From Ephemerocybe angulata (lineage: Eukaryota; Basidiomycota; Agaricomycetes; Agaricales; Psathyrellaceae): a stretch of DNA of 64,000 nucleotides. Positions 36,277-49,400 of the stretch are shown here, in pieces; within the stretch, counting starts at the first letter, position 1, and every line of letters starts with the position of its first letter. The stretch lies in contig JAACJK010000166.1 of the NCBI GenBank assembly GCA_013368325.1, positions 124,001 to 188,000 of the forward strand. The letters are read 5' to 3'. A program made the translations under genes and the position numbers. The notes under the pieces are model-generated. The model was not told where the DNA came from. It ran no database searches and worked only from the letters and a program-made list of their open reading frames with translations.

Positions 36277-38029
36277 CTAATCCCTCCAGATCGACTGTGC
36301 AACGGAATGCCCGCAACCCGGAGCATGGTCGACAACTCCTTTGGGTCCAGCGAAGCAAAGTATTGGAACAGAAACCGCCGTCTCTGCAGGCATCGAAAAT
36401 GCCTCTGCGTCGTTCTTGTCAACCTTTTCTAGCCCGTGCATGACGTTTGAGTAGGGAGCGTCTAGAGTCCCTGATTCCGAGCCACTTCCCGAGGATGAAG
36501 TGCCATGAAATGGCGCTTCTTCAGTGAAGCGAACAATGGTACTAACACCATTCTTCGCGCTATCCCGAAGCCTTGCCCTAGTGACAGCCAAGACAGCAAT
36601 GCCTTCCGCCCAACCAGCCTCAAACTCGCTCCGGATGGCAGGATAGGACTCCGGCTTCACGGAGGAGGAGACGGTCGTGCAGAGGGTACGGAGTGATGGT
36701 AGAGGAGGTAGAAGGCGAGTCCTCTGAATGGCAGTGTTCCTCCCGCGTTGGTTTCCTGCGCTTGATTTGGCAATGCGAGCCCTCAGAGCATCGAGACCCC
36801 GAGGTGGTGAAGGCGCCCGCAAGGAGATGGTCGAGATCGCAACTCCACGGCGTCCCCTGCGCGCTCGGCGCGGAGGCGGCAACTGCGCGGGCTCCCCATC
36901 CAATGCAAGTTGCTCAAGCTGCACCGCGAGGGCAATGGTCTCCATCGCAGCCTTGATGATCTTCTCCCTTTCCCTAGCCCTCCGGACCCCCACCAGCGCG
37001 CAACGTTTGCCCATGGCACTCCACTCCCCTTCTCTGAGCTCCCCGCGGAGAATCGGGCATTCGTCCAGCAGTAGATGCTTCAACGTGCTAAATTGAGCCA
37101 GGATCATGTCGACCTCGCCCTCCAGAACCCCACACGTAGATAGATCTAGAAGTTCGAGGGCCGGGACTTGAGGGACTTCCCCGTCGCTGTTGACTTGAGC
37201 CGCCGAGGGTAAGCAGAGAGAGCGGACCATTGGCCGGCCAGGAATGCGCAGGCGGAGTGATTTCAATGAATCGACCATGGCCGGAGACTGGAGCATGATT
37301 GCCATGTTGGGGTCCATCTTGAAGAACACCAAAGGTTGTGCAAATGATTGTCGACTCGCAAAGGTCATGGTCGAGTCAATGGGATCCTGGACGATAGACA
37401 GGCACGGCATTCTCCCAGGCGGCCACCTTGCCAAAGCTAGCAATGTCGAATCGAAGTATGCACCCTATAGAGATTGTTAGAGTAGTGCCCTTGCCAGCCG
37501 AAGGTATGGAGTACCTTTAGAAACTGGTAGTAGTTGGCTTTCTGTACACTGGTAGGACATGAGTAATCAGTGCCGAATGTAAAACAGCACACTCCGGTAC
37601 TCACTAAGGTCTGAATCTGAGCGATAGGTAGCGTAAGTCCCCAAAGGGTTTCGCAAATAACTCTTCCAAATGTTCCGGTGCGAAATTATTTGGACCAATC
37701 CACAGGCAGAGTGACTGCAAGTTTGGGAGAAGGGCGATAGTGTTGAGGACTACATCTGCATCGACCGACCAGTCTTGAATATACAACCTCTGAACCCAGG
37801 ACCCAGCAGGATTGCGCTCGTCACCGGCTTTCTGTCGAAGTCGACGATTCAGAGAAACGGCTTGGCGAGGGTAGCGGATGTAGATGCATTCAAATAGGCG
37901 TTTCTGAGGGATGGGGGCGCGCGGCAGGGCTCGAGTCAGAGCGAGGATAGACTGTTGGTGATCTTCGTCGGGAATTTGCTGTACTATGGCATCGTACAAT
38001 TCTCCAGGCAAACTTGAAAACGTCGACAT
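36277..38029 (-). CDS. F-box-like protein
   Basis: Exon 1 from ATG 38029 encodes MSTFSSLPGELYDAIVQQIP and DEDHQQSILALTRALPR, a degenerate F-box, then RLYIQDWSVDADVVLNTIAL and LPNLQSLCLWIGPNNF, which resemble leucine-rich repeats. A short middle exon (QKANYYQFLKG) leads to the long last exon with further LRR-like text (LKSLRLRIPGRPMVRSLCLP, LELLDLSTCGVLEGEVDMI, FSTLKHLLLDECPILRGEL), an Arg-rich segment and a low-complexity C terminus ending HSVAQSIWRD. About 540 residues. Likely an SCF adaptor of a type common in Agaricomycetes; the ligand is unknown. Confidence 0.75.
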
Positions 38030-38224
38030 GGAAGGGAGAAGAGAAGGAAAGGAAACAGTCAGCTCGCTCGATCACCTGTTACAAATTAGTACAGCGCTTT
38101 ATGATAAATCCGAGAATGACGCAAGAGCCCTCCGAGCGAAACCCCTTTGAAGAACATTAATGATACATGGCCGAGAAACTACAACGATTCAAGAAACAAA
38201 GCGGGTATATGTGTGCATGTCAAA

Positions 38225-39474
38225 TCATCGACCAATCTCCATCCCTGACCCTGTCGGTGGCTGCCATGAACGCTCCACCACTGGAGGAGCAGGGGAGGGA
38301 GGTTGATTCTGCCACGGCGAAGCAGGTCCAACACCCAACGCTTGGGACACGCCACGACCGCCGCCCATGAAAGGCCGTGGAGGCGGAGGTTGAGGTGGCC
38401 CAAACATTCCAGGTCTTCGTGGTTGAGGTCCTGTCCGCATAGGAATGTGTGACGATGGTCCTGGTGAGTTGTCCCAATATGCTGGTCGTTGGTATTGTTC
38501 CGCTGCCGTCTGCCGTCTCGAGAGGAGGGTCCTTCCACTCTCTATTCGATCCAGGTCCAGCGTGATTCCCCTCTCTGCCATGCTAGTTTGGTCAATGCCC
38601 AACATTCGTCTCAGCTCATCGTTTTCACGTTCCAGTCGCGAAATCTCTGCTTCCCTCTCGACTGCCCAGTCCTGGCGGCCCTCGAGACCAGCATAGCTCC
38701 CTGCCCCGCTGTCGTCTAATGAGTCTAACAATGACTCCAGCTCCTTCAGGTCTTCCATCACAAACCCTGACCCATCGTAGTCCGGATCGGAATTCAGGAA
38801 ACGAGGGTCTTCTGGATCTTCTCCGGCCATGGAACGGAGTAGCCCACGAAGGTGATGCGCTAACCGTTGGAGAGACTGGTTGACGTTGGTAGAGCTTCTG
38901 AGGTCCGTTGACAGTGCAGTGTCATCGCGAGACATGAGCAAGCCTTCGTAATGCCTGGTAAGGGTCAATTCATGTTGTTGTGCAGCAAGCTGTTGTCAGA
39001 ACGGATGTCAGGACGGAACGGGGCAAAGAAAGGTGTAACACGGACTGCATGCGTTCGGAATTTTGTCATAATGGTATCCAATGTTGACTCGTACTCTTTC
39101 AGGAGCAAGCTCAACTGTTTGTTTTCGTGAAGAAGCGTCTGGTTCTCTATGATGATCTGCGCGTTGTTGCGCTCAAGTTCAGATTCAAAGGTTTCTGTAA
39201 ACGCCAATTAGAGCCATGATAAACCAGAAGATAAGAAGATAGATACCTTTGGAGATGTCGGTGTTATACCTCCGTAATGTAAATCCTTGGGCAGTGTGGT
39301 CTGCTTCGTCCTATAATGCTTGTTAGAGAACCGCTGCGCGTCCGAGCCTCGCTTCGAGCGAACCTTGAGAGAATGTGCTTGGGAATGAAGGGTCGAAGCC
39401 ATTTTTTGGTTGTGGGCGAGCTGTTCGCTCAGCTCGCTGACGAGCTGCCATATCCGCACTAGTTCGTTCTCCAT
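38225..39474 (-). CDS. SIKE/FGFR1OP2-family coiled-coil protein, candidate STRIPAK subunit (SCI1-like)
   Basis: The start at 39472-39474 gives [20 protein letters not shown]; exons join as [13 protein letters not shown] and [15 protein letters not shown]. The core coiled coil [20 protein letters not shown] with [19 protein letters not shown] resembles the conserved segment of SIKE/FGFR1OP2 proteins. In Sordaria macrospora the homologue SCI1 is part of the STRIPAK phosphatase-kinase complex that controls fruiting-body formation and cell fusion. A second coiled coil ([20 protein letters not shown]) and a Pro-rich disordered tail ending [10 protein letters not shown] follow. It is head to head with the glycosyltransferase-like gene, 210 bp apart. 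Assignment is from motif memory, so treat as probable. Confidence 0.68.
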
Positions 39475-39684
39475 GCTGTGGTGGGCGCCTGCGTCTGTAG
39501 CTGTCAAGATGTGGGCAGCTCGAAGTCGCCCCCGCCGCCGTGGACAGTGTTTGGAGAAGCCCCTGATTGCAAATACTGATGGATGATGCCCCGCATCCGT
39601 CGCCGGCGCTTTGATTGACGACGACGACCACATCAAAGATGGATAATAACTCACGGCTCGACCTCAATCTCCAGGTTCTTGTAT

Positions 39685-41627
39685 ATGCCACGTCCACAAC
39701 CCCTCAAAAACCTCACCTCTGCTCTTGGAAAGCCTGACGACAATGGCGGCCTAACACCACGAACACCACATTCAAGGACTGCGCGACTGGAAGGAGGCTT
39801 CGCCAGACTCGAGGTTTCCGAGGTCGACGACTTTGTAAATGGTGGCACCTTCGCGCAGCAACAGTCCGCCCCTCTTCTGGCGTCTTCAACAAGCGGAAGG
39901 TTCACAGCTGGCCAGAGGACTGGGAAACTGGGCAATGCGGCCTCGTCACGCGAGCCCCTCTCCCGGACGTCTCGAGCACTTGCATACTCGGGGGTTGTCC
40001 TAGCGGCTATCCTCCTGCTTCTTACCGTACTGTCATTCACCAAACAAGACCTGCTTCTTCGATATATTGGCCTCGAAGCTCCAGCACTGCGCATCACGCA
40101 ACCCGGTTCGATCTCTTATGCCAATTACACCAAGTTCCCTCTCCTAGGAACGGAATATCTCCACGAATGCCAGAAGCTAATGGGACAGTTCATGTCGCAC
40201 GGAGACTACTGGGATCACCGGCACGCGCACGGGGGTGTCCCGCTGGATGTTGGGCACTCCGACCAACCTTACGTCTGCAACTCGACTTTGACATACATGT
40301 TGGATGGGAGGGTAGGCTTGGCTGCCGATCTTGCATTGATGGCACAGGCAGCTGCACTTGCTCGCGAGGTATGGCACACATACATACTCGGATACAGCTA
40401 TAATATTAAAGCTTCTCTTCGGTAGCGAAATAGGACATTCTTTATCGACGACACTTATTGGACGCGAGGCAAATGGCTAGAGTACTTCGAGGATGTCACG
40501 ATACTGCAAAAAGGGCCGGAACCTGGTTGTCTTCCACCCCCTCCTCAAGGTTAGCACTCCAACGATTATGATAATGCTACTGACCAACTAGCGTTATAGA
40601 GCTTGTGGCATGCCCCCGGACAGCGAGGTGCTTGTGCTTGGCTCCTTTCTTCAGGACGACCGTCACTAACAAGTCGATGTTACAGACATTGGGTAATCAC
40701 TTCAGCAACTGCCAAGTACCACCTGGGACATGAATATGAAAATCACTATGAAAACTCGTGGGTCTTATAACTTTTACCCTGGCTCAGAGTTCTCACTCGT
40801 ACTCCAGATATGCGCATGAGCTCAACCGCGATAAACCGATGTTTGACTTCGCAGAGAAATCATTCGCAGGAACCATTCGACTGAACCCCGAACTGAAGAA
40901 ACTGGTCGCCGCTTCCAAACAAGAACTCCTTCGTGCGTTTCCTATAACGGATGAGCCCATTACTGTGGACGAGCACGATGCAGGAGAGAAGGACTATATT
41001 TCCGTGCACATTCGTCGTGGCGATCGGGTTCCTCATGGATGGCAATACCACAGGAATCCGATCCCCATTCAAGAATACGTTGATGCAGTCGCTCAAGTCC
41101 GAAACAGGACACAGGGTAGTGAGGAAGGAGGCGTCTCAGGAAGCGGGGTGGTGTACCTCGCCTCTGACTCCCCCGCCTCGATCGCCGAGTTCACCAAAGC
41201 TTACCAAGGGCCGGTTTTCAGCATTGCCCACTCGACCAACCCCGAGCTGAAGGCGTTAGCAAGTCCGCAAGATTATCACCAGGATAAATTCGATCTCCTC
41301 CCTTTGGAAGACAGAAAGAAGGCCACGAAAGGGGCGGTTGTAGACCTGGCAATGGTGACAGGCCTATGGGACGAGGGGCAGGAACCACGCCTCCACTCCT
41401 CTGTGTGTTCCGCGAGGTACGCCCCATTGTCTCTCGTTTTTGTCCGATGTACTCATTTATCGGCCAGTTCAAACTTTGGACGTTTGGCTGTGATTGGGCT
41501 CGGTTGGTCTAGGGCCTTTGGTAGTGTCAACGAGATGGGGGAGATAAACAACGCTAAAAAGCGATGGATCGACGTGGACTTGAAGGGCACTGAGCTGCCT
41601 ATTTGGAGGCCATTTGAGCTTTTCTAA
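39685..41627 (+). CDS. fucosyltransferase-like type II membrane glycosyltransferase
   Basis: A probable Golgi glycosyltransferase. The ATG at 39685 (MPRPQPLKNLTSALGKP) is followed by a 90-residue cytosolic Ser-rich part and a single membrane segment (ALAYSGVVLAAILLLLTVLS), a type II layout. Luminal text: RTFFIDDTYWTRGKWLEYFE, KYHLGHEYENHYENSS, then DYISVHIRRGDRVPHGW, whose HIRRGD is the GDP-fucose-binding motif shared by FUT8/NodZ and O-fucosyltransferases. Later VVYLASDSPASIAEF and NFGRLAVIGLGWSRAFGSV lead to the end WRPFELF. Six or so exons fit in frame, e.g. the intron after SVCSAS at 41416-41467. Acceptor sugar and linkage are not determinable. Confidence 0.72.
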
Positions 41628-41917
41628 ACCAATCCCTAGATGTATGAGGAAGCTTGAGGGCGACTTCGTCTAGGCAAAAGATGGATATGAAGGGGCTAGT
41701 AATACAGAGTCGAAACTCTCATGGAAGCCAGCCATGGTAGAGAAATGTAGTATTACAAGTTCTTGTAGAAGCAATAAGCTTCTCCGTGTCATCTGTCGTA
41801 AATATCTAGTTGTATGCGTCCTGTCGTGACTCGTAGAAATGTGATCCTGGGTACTAGAAGGGACTGTAAGGTATGCTATGCTGGTATACGCCCCACTTTT
41901 GGTTGGTATGCGATGTC
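41628..41917. other. 3' region between convergent genes
   Basis: About 290 bp between the glycosyltransferase stop and the permease stop. Nothing but probable 3' UTR seen. Confidence 0.5.
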
Positions 41918-44082
41918 TAGTAGGCGAATCGGAAATCCAAGCGCTGGTTTCCAACGTCTGTGGTATTCTCGACGTATTTTTCGCGCTCCTGTGGATAAGG
42001 TATGGGGTAAGTAAACAAGACCGTCGTACAACACAGAGGAAGATACGCTGACCTCTTGCGCCCACGAATTCCACACCTTGTCTCGGCGGTGGTTGAGATA
42101 CTTGTAGAAGAAGTGGGTGCCGATATATAGAACGATGTTCATGCTCGCGATAGCGACAAGGGTCCTGTTACCGCGCTTGTCTATAAAGGGATGAGAACCT
42201 CGTCAATCGAAGCTGCAAGGCAGAGGTCTTCCGACTCACATAGGGGAGCATCGTCTTTGCGATAGATGTTCGCATAGATAACCGCACCGGCCTGGACACA
42301 CATGTTGTAAATCGAAGCCGACACCGTGCGCGTCTTCACGCTGTACGAGTTACGGGACGCCCAGGCGACCTGGATAGGATGCACGTATGGGAAACCAGTG
42401 ACCAGAGTGACCACCGCAAAGTAGACCCATTGAGACGTGTGCGCGTTGAAGGTGTACATCGCGACGAGAAGGGGGAGGGCCCAGATCTGAAGGATCATCG
42501 TCGCGGCGACGCGGCTCTGGAACTTCTCGCTGAAGTACGCCGTGAAGAGCAGCATGGCGGCGCCGATGACGACCGAGGGGATGGTGAGGAGGTTGGTTTC
42601 TGTGGTGTTGAAGCCGAGGTTGCGGAGGGATAGGGTTAGGTATACTTGTGGGGGTCCAACGGGCACTAGACGAGAGTTTATTAGTTATGTTTGCACGCGG
42701 AAAGGTCTTGGGAGAGGAAGCGTACTCATGTGGACGAGACCAAGGGCATAGATGGGCCAGAGTCTCCAGTCACAGGCGGATTCCCAAATCATCTTGATAG
42801 ACAGGCCCTCCCTGTTGTGCATGTCCGACTTCGTAGGGTCGTCGCGAAGCACACGGTTAACCATGATGACTTGCTCTCTGTTTGAAGGAGAAGGTGAGCA
42901 TGACCAACAAGAAAGGGTATAATAAGTTGATTTACCTTTCGTTGAACCAACCCCTGGTTTGGGTCGGCCCAGCAGGCATGAGATAGAAGGACGCAAATCC
43001 AACCAGGAGGGTCAGGCAACCCTCGAGCAGGAACAGGTAACGCCAGCCAGCCCTACCTCCTACACCTCGCATCTTCAAGATACCAGCGCCCAGGAAAGCA
43101 CTGACAATATCCGCGACGTAGTTCGAAAGCCAGAAATAAGCCATTCGGATTGGAACTGAGGATTTGGTGTCAGAAGACAAGTGAATAGAAATGAGAAAGA
43201 GTATTACTGACGTTCACGCTTGGTGTAGAAGTAGGAGAGATACAGAACGATGTCGGGAATGAAGCCGCCTTGCATGAACCCGAGGAGGAAACGGCAGGCA
43301 AGGAACGATTTCCGGCCACTCAGCCAGAACTGGGACAGCGAGATCGCGCTCCAAAGAACCATCTACGAGGGTATTAGAACCAGACCAAGTAACAGACGGT
43401 AGGCGCTTACCTGGCAAGGCACCCACACATCAGGCCCAATGCGCTTTGAGATGAGCTGGGAGGGGAGCTCTGAGTGGATTCGTCAGTAGGATGCTGCCCA
43501 ATGTCGGTCGAAGATTAAACTCACCTGCGATGAGGAAAGAAACTCGGAACAGGGTGTTGCCAAGGTTGAAGTCGTTAGTCGTGAGGCCAAGATCCTTGAG
43601 GAAGTTGTCGGAGTTGGCTTGGGATATGTTACTGCGATCCATGTCCATGGCGAAGAACATGACCGCAGCCCAGATCATAATGCGAATGTCAATTTTGCGA
43701 ACGACGCTCTACAGTAATAAGGTTGGGCATAGACTTATTTACCAAGCAATTCAAGACTCACGTTTTCTTCACCCCATGTCCATCGTGCCAGAGGATCAAA
43801 CCGATGAGTATTTTCGTACTGCGGTGGTGGACGATAGGCTTCAAGCGAAACGGGGTCGTCGAAAACAGAGGGCTGAGTGGCGATAGCATCCAACTCAACC
43901 TTCATCTTCTTCTTGAAGATCTGGGTGAATGGATTACTTCCAGTCTCCTCCACCGGTGCCCCTAAAGGAGGGATTTTGACGTCCGAGACCGAGACGGTAG
44001 GGGAACCCTTCTCGTCCGTGGAGATTGAATCAGTCTCGTCATGCTTCAAGGCTGGGTTCCCAGAAAGAAGAGTCGTGGACAT
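41918..44082 (-). CDS. MFS transporter, anion:cation symporter / allantoate permease (Dal5) family
   Basis: A plasma-membrane secondary transporter of organic anions such as allantoate, nicotinate or vitamins. The start at 44080-44082 opens an 80-residue cytosolic N terminus. Membrane segments follow: [40 protein letters not shown] (family signature), [25 protein letters not shown]-type text read here as [20 protein letters not shown], then [20 protein letters not shown] and [20 protein letters not shown]. The second half has [33 protein letters not shown] and [15 protein letters not shown]. The last exon, after an intron at about 41989-42050, reads [23 protein letters not shown], a typical family C terminus. 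About ten exons. The substrate cannot be predicted. Confidence 0.88.
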
Positions 44083-44364
44083 GGCGAAGGAGGGGATGAT
44101 GCTTCTTTCATGTCCAAGAAGCAGCCTATTTATTGCTGGATCTGTGGTTAAAGTCGAGAGAATTCGATAAGAGAATGGCGCAGTGACGTTCTGTCATTGC
44201 ACTTTGACAGGGGCAGATTGCGCCATTGCCGACTCGGGTGCAACAACTACCATTAAAGGTAATCGAAAGGTTGTAATAAGACGCCATTTCACCCCATTTC
44301 GTTCTCGTCTTCAAAATCGATTTCAATCAGACGAGTTCTTGATCAATTCTGCGTGTTTACATAT

Positions 44365-46307
44365 CTATCGACGTCCCATACCGCGTCCTCGTCCTCTCAA
44401 AGCGCGTTGCGCGGTGCCTGGAGGTGCCTTGGGGCCAGGGCCTTGCTGTATAAACTATGAGCGGGGGAGAACGGGGTCACAAAAGGCATCATCACTTACC
44501 TGTTGGCTCTGAGGATTGCGTATCGTTTCATCGACGCTCAGGATCAAGCAGGCGGCCTCAGACGCGCTGCTGATCGCATTAACCTTGACGAGACTAGGCT
44601 CCCAAACGAAGGCCTCCATGTTGTCACGGATGCCAGTCGGTCCATCTACATCAACGCCAAACCATTTGCCGTCGGTTGCGTGCTTCATTCGCAACTTGTT
44701 CAGGATATCAGTCGAATCCAAGCCTGCATTATCACAAATCTGGCGGGGAATGATTTCCAAAGCCTTGGCAAATGCGGCGATGATGAGTTGCAGCTTGCCC
44801 GGAATGGTCAGGGCATGCTTGCGAATATGTGCCGAGAGTTCCATCTGGGAAGAAACATCCGTCAGAAGAGTCCAGAGATAGGGGGGTTTAACTCACTTCG
44901 ATGGCGCCTCCTCCAGCAACAACCTCACCGTTCTTGATCGCGCGCTTAACGACCATGAGAGCATCGTGCAAACTCCTTTCCACCTCCTCGATGAATTGCT
45001 CCGCACCACCGCGAAGAATGAGTGTGCAAGTCTTGGCTTTGGGGCAACCTTCGAGGATGTTGTAGCGGTCTCCACCGATCTGACGTTCTTCGAAAACACT
45101 GCATGTGCCGAGGTGCTCACGGCTGATGTCGGAGCACGTCGATTGGACAGCACCTCCAGTGGCCTGAACAACCCTGCGAAGGTCACCAGCAGCAACACGA
45201 CCAGCACAGAATATGTCTCGGTCTGCGAACCACTGGGTGGCCAAATCTCCGATAGGAAGCTTGCTCAACACGACTTTAGCGCCGGTCTTTTCGATAGCCT
45301 GGAGCTTCCTGTAGATGATCTCCCACTCGGCATCCACGATCGCCTGGTAGTCAGAGACAGCTTCGACGCGGACTTCGGCGTTGTCCTTTTCTGCCTTGAG
45401 CTCGAGCTCGACGTTCAGGCACAAGATTAGGGGGTCGTTAAAGTGTTTGGGTTGTTGTTCGGCCCCGGCGTACGTGAACGTTTTCTTGAAAGCGACACCT
45501 TGGACGAGGAGAGAATCCTGCAATCCACCGCCGGCAACCTTCTTCACTCCGATCAAGGATTCGTCGAGATCTTCGGGATCGAGGCATTCAATCGCCTCCA
45601 CAACCATCTTGGAAAAGAAGGGCTTTTCAGAGTGGATGAGCTTTGATGACATCGAGGTGGACGCGCATTTGAGGAGGAGGGAACGGAAGGCTCTACAAAA
45701 GAATGAGCACGCAGTCGACATGGAACCGAACTCCATACTCACTCAGGATCAGACTTATCAACTGTAACTTGCAGCTCCTTGATTCTTTCTATAGCCTATT
45801 GAAAGACATCAGGAATGGGCACAGAAGGTAGATAGTGCAAACTCACAAGTTTTGTCGCTTGCCTGAAGCCCTTCATGATGATGTGAGGGCTCACACCCTC
45901 CTCGATGTAGCCTCGAATTTCCTTCAAAAGCTGAGCAGCAAGCAGGACAACACTTGTAGTTCCATCTCCAATCTCCGCGTCCTGGGCCCTGGCGATGTCT
46001 ACGAGTGTACGCGCGGCAGGGTGGACGATGTCGAGAAGTTTAAGAATGGTTGCTCCATCGTTGGTAATCTGGGCCTCTCCCCGCTCGTTGACAATGAGCT
46101 TGTCCATTCCTCTGGGGCCGAGGGTGCTTGAAAGCGTCTGCGCGATAGCCAGGCATGCGGAGATGTTGGACAGAAGCTGGGGGTTTCCTTGGGAAGTGTC
46201 TGTTCCCTCACGGAGGAGAACGACGGTCGGTTGCTGTCGATCAAGGCGTCAGAACGCGATTCTGAATCAGAGTCGATGAATCTGACCATAGGAAGACCGC
46301 GCTGCAT
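44365..46307 (-). CDS. CCT7: T-complex protein 1 subunit eta (CCT7)
   Basis: One of the eight subunits of the cytosolic chaperonin CCT/TRiC that folds actin and tubulin. The start at 46307 gives MQRGLPM, spliced to [20 protein letters not shown]. Then [27 protein letters not shown] and the ATP motif [18 protein letters not shown]. Eta-specific text includes [64 protein letters not shown] and [21 protein letters not shown] last exon after an intron adds a Gly/Arg-rich tail ([13 protein letters not shown]) to the stop at 44365-44367. Head to head with RAD5, 191 bp between starts. Confidence 0.95.
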
Positions 46308-46498
46308 TTTGAAGTAAAAAGTCTATGTGGAATCGAACAGAAGATCTGCTCAAAGTCGACTTTGTCGCCGCCATCGCTTTCCACCGGCTTTGGCCTTGTT
46401 TGCGCCCAAATCCGGACGCGTTTCGGCGCGTCGAATTATTGGATCTGACTCCGTGGCCACCCAATTCTACGCGTCTCACACTCTACAACGCGTACCCG

Positions 46499-49400
46499 AT
46501 GAGCGGAAACGACTCTTCAGTACCAGATGCCCCAGTATCCTTCTTTGCAAGCTCAGACGACGAGGATGCAGAAGTTCCAATGGTTGTTGACGACGCCGAC
46601 GTGGTCACGACAAGCTCCCCTGCACCCCCGACACCCGCGACCTCGTCTCCAGTTGAAGAACGACTGTTCTTAGAAGACGAAGACGAAGAAGAAATTCCCA
46701 TTGAAGTGACAGAGGACCTAGGTTACCTGGAAGTAAAGGAGGAGATACCTGTCGACTTCGACGACATCGAAATCCTGGATGCGCCTCCGGCATCCGTCCC
46801 CAAAGCCCGTAGCCCATCTATCAAGGTCGAAGAGCCAGTTAAACCTCGGCGCTTGTCTCCGAAAAGGAAGAGGTCCTTGTCTCCACCTCCTGAAGCTGGT
46901 CCCTCCCACATTCCCGTGGCTACATTCAACGAAGTAACAACCCCGATGTACCTCGGCGAAACCATCATTGCGAATGCCTGGAGTAATGTCTCTGGAAAGG
47001 GGTATGTTAAAGTGAACGACCCCATTTCACTACAGCGCGACGCAGAAGACGCCGACTCGGCGCCTTCATCAAGCACCAAGTTGAAGGGGAAGGGGAGTGG
47101 GCCCGAGAAGAAGGCAGCTGGCAAGAAACAGATGAAACTGTCCAGCATGTTGAAACCAACTCCGGCAAAGAATTTCAAAAAGAAGAAGAACGACACGATC
47201 GTTCGTCTAGTCAATAAGAAAGGCTTCGGTTCGATATTATCTTCCACCCCAGTTGCTCACAAAGCTGACTTGCCCTGCTGTAGAGTTCGGGCGACTGCCC
47301 AAGGAGAGCTCGTGGTGGATTTATAAACTATTGGAACTTGGTAAAACATTTCCACTCGTTACCTGCTACATGCTCTGACATATAGAACTTCAGGGGTTGT
47401 CGACATCCGGGCAATCATGACGGATTGCCCAGAAAGACTGTCGACGGGCATTGGGCTCATCGTCACGCTTCAGTTCTTCATTCTCCCTTCGGCATTCACA
47501 ATTCCAAGCACATCCGCTAAGCCCGATGACCCACCGCCAAGGGCCATGTTCAATGAGGGTCAAGAAACAGAGGCAGAAGTGTGGGTGATACGCGAAGCTC
47601 GTTCTGAACCACTCTGACTGGTTTAATGTAGGGATTTGAGGGAGAGGAAGAGCGCCATTGTCCAGATGTTTGATGTGCTTGGACTGCGTCCGCAAGCGGG
47701 CGCCAACACGAAACGCTCTAAGCGCCCAGAGTCAGTAACGCATGAAGCATTGAAGAAGATGGCTTCCCGGCCGGCAAAGAAAATCAAGGAAGTCGTCGGA
47801 GATGGGGAGGAAATCGAAGTCGAAGAGGCGGAAGAATTGTCCACGAACGATATCGACGACATTTACAAGAGGTATATTGATCGAGTGTGTTTTCTGTGAT
47901 ATCCGGGCTAATGCCGTGAAAGAGCCCAGCACAACGACAGGACAATGGGCCAAATGGAACCCGCGGAGAGCTTCAATCTGACTTTGAGGTCGTACCAGAA
48001 GCAAGCATTACTGTGAGTAAACTTACGCTCCGATGATGTGACTTCTAATGCTCGGATTAGTTGGATGCATTCCCTGGAAACAGGTGCAATGGACGCACGC
48101 GCGGCTACGTCCATGCATCCTCTGTGGAGCCAGTAAGCTTTTGCACTTTTCTGACTTCAAGTTGTCATAACCGCGGGCTGTCAGATATGCCTTCCCACCC
48201 GACCCGACATCGGGCGAAATAATTGACTTGACCGAAGACGAGAAATTCTTCTTTTTCAATCCCTATTCTGGGGAGTTGAGCTTGATCTTCCCCAAGGCCG
48301 AACGAAGCTGTAGAGGAGGGATCCTAGCGTACGTTGTCACCTACCCTTTCCTGCTGACGCGCTGACTGTTGTTCTCAGTGACGGTTCGTGCTTTTATGCA
48401 AGCGGACACCTATTCACTGACGGCTCACAACCATACCATCTTGAAATTCCACAGAAAGTGAGTTACCCGATCATGGTCTCTTCTACGGTTGTGTTAAACG
48501 TGATTTATAGTGGGCATGGGGAAGACAATCATGCTGTCTGCTCTGATTCAGACAGGCCTTCCGCTTCAATCTGATATCCGGCAGGAGGAACCTACCCGTA
48601 AGAATGCTAAACAACTCAAACTGAATTCGGCTTTCAAGGCAGTGGCGCGAAAGTCTGGTCCTTTGAAGCCGCCATCCGCCACGCTGATCGTTGCTCCAAC
48701 GTCCCTCTTAGCCCAATGGGCTGAAGAGCTTCAGCGCTCAAGCAAGAAGGGGACGCTCGATGTACTTGTATGGCATGGGCAAAACCGACTGGACCTTGAC
48801 TCCATGGTGGACGAGGAAGAGGATGGTACTGGTAAGAAAACAAAACCGCTCAAGGTTGTCATTACATCGTACGGAACTTTAGCTTCCGAGCACTCGAAGT
48901 CTGACAAAGTTGCATCTCCTATATTCGAGAGTAAGTCAGTTACCCACAATCGAAGAAAAGTCGCTCACTCGTCGCAATACTCAGTCGAATGGCTAAGAAT
49001 CGTCCTTGACGAAGCCCATGCTTGCAAATCTCGGACAAGTAAAACTGCAAAGGCTGTTTACGCGCTTTCTGCTCGACGACGCTGGGCCGTTACGGGCACT
49101 CCAATCATCAACCGGTTGGAGGATCTGTACTCCCTCCTGTACGCCCTCCTTCGCGTTTTCACCCACAAATCATTCTCTGACCGGTTTGTTGCAGCCGCTT
49201 CCTCGACTTCAAACCTTGGTCTGACTATGCTTTCTTCCGGTCGTAAGCCTGTTCGGAATTTCTCCACTTTCGATATCTTACAGACAACTCTAGCTTCATT
49301 ACCTTGCCATTCCTTGCACGGGATCCCAAGGCAATTGAGATTGTCCAAGTAATCCTTGAAAGTATCCTTCTTCGACGAGACAAGAATATGCGAGATATCG

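Noticed and set aside
48384..48457. Reading through 48384-48457 as a longer RAD5 exon
   Set aside because: It stays open (ADGSCFYASGHL..) but then joins the next exon out of frame and destroys motif I, whereas the microexon solution gives the canonical motif.
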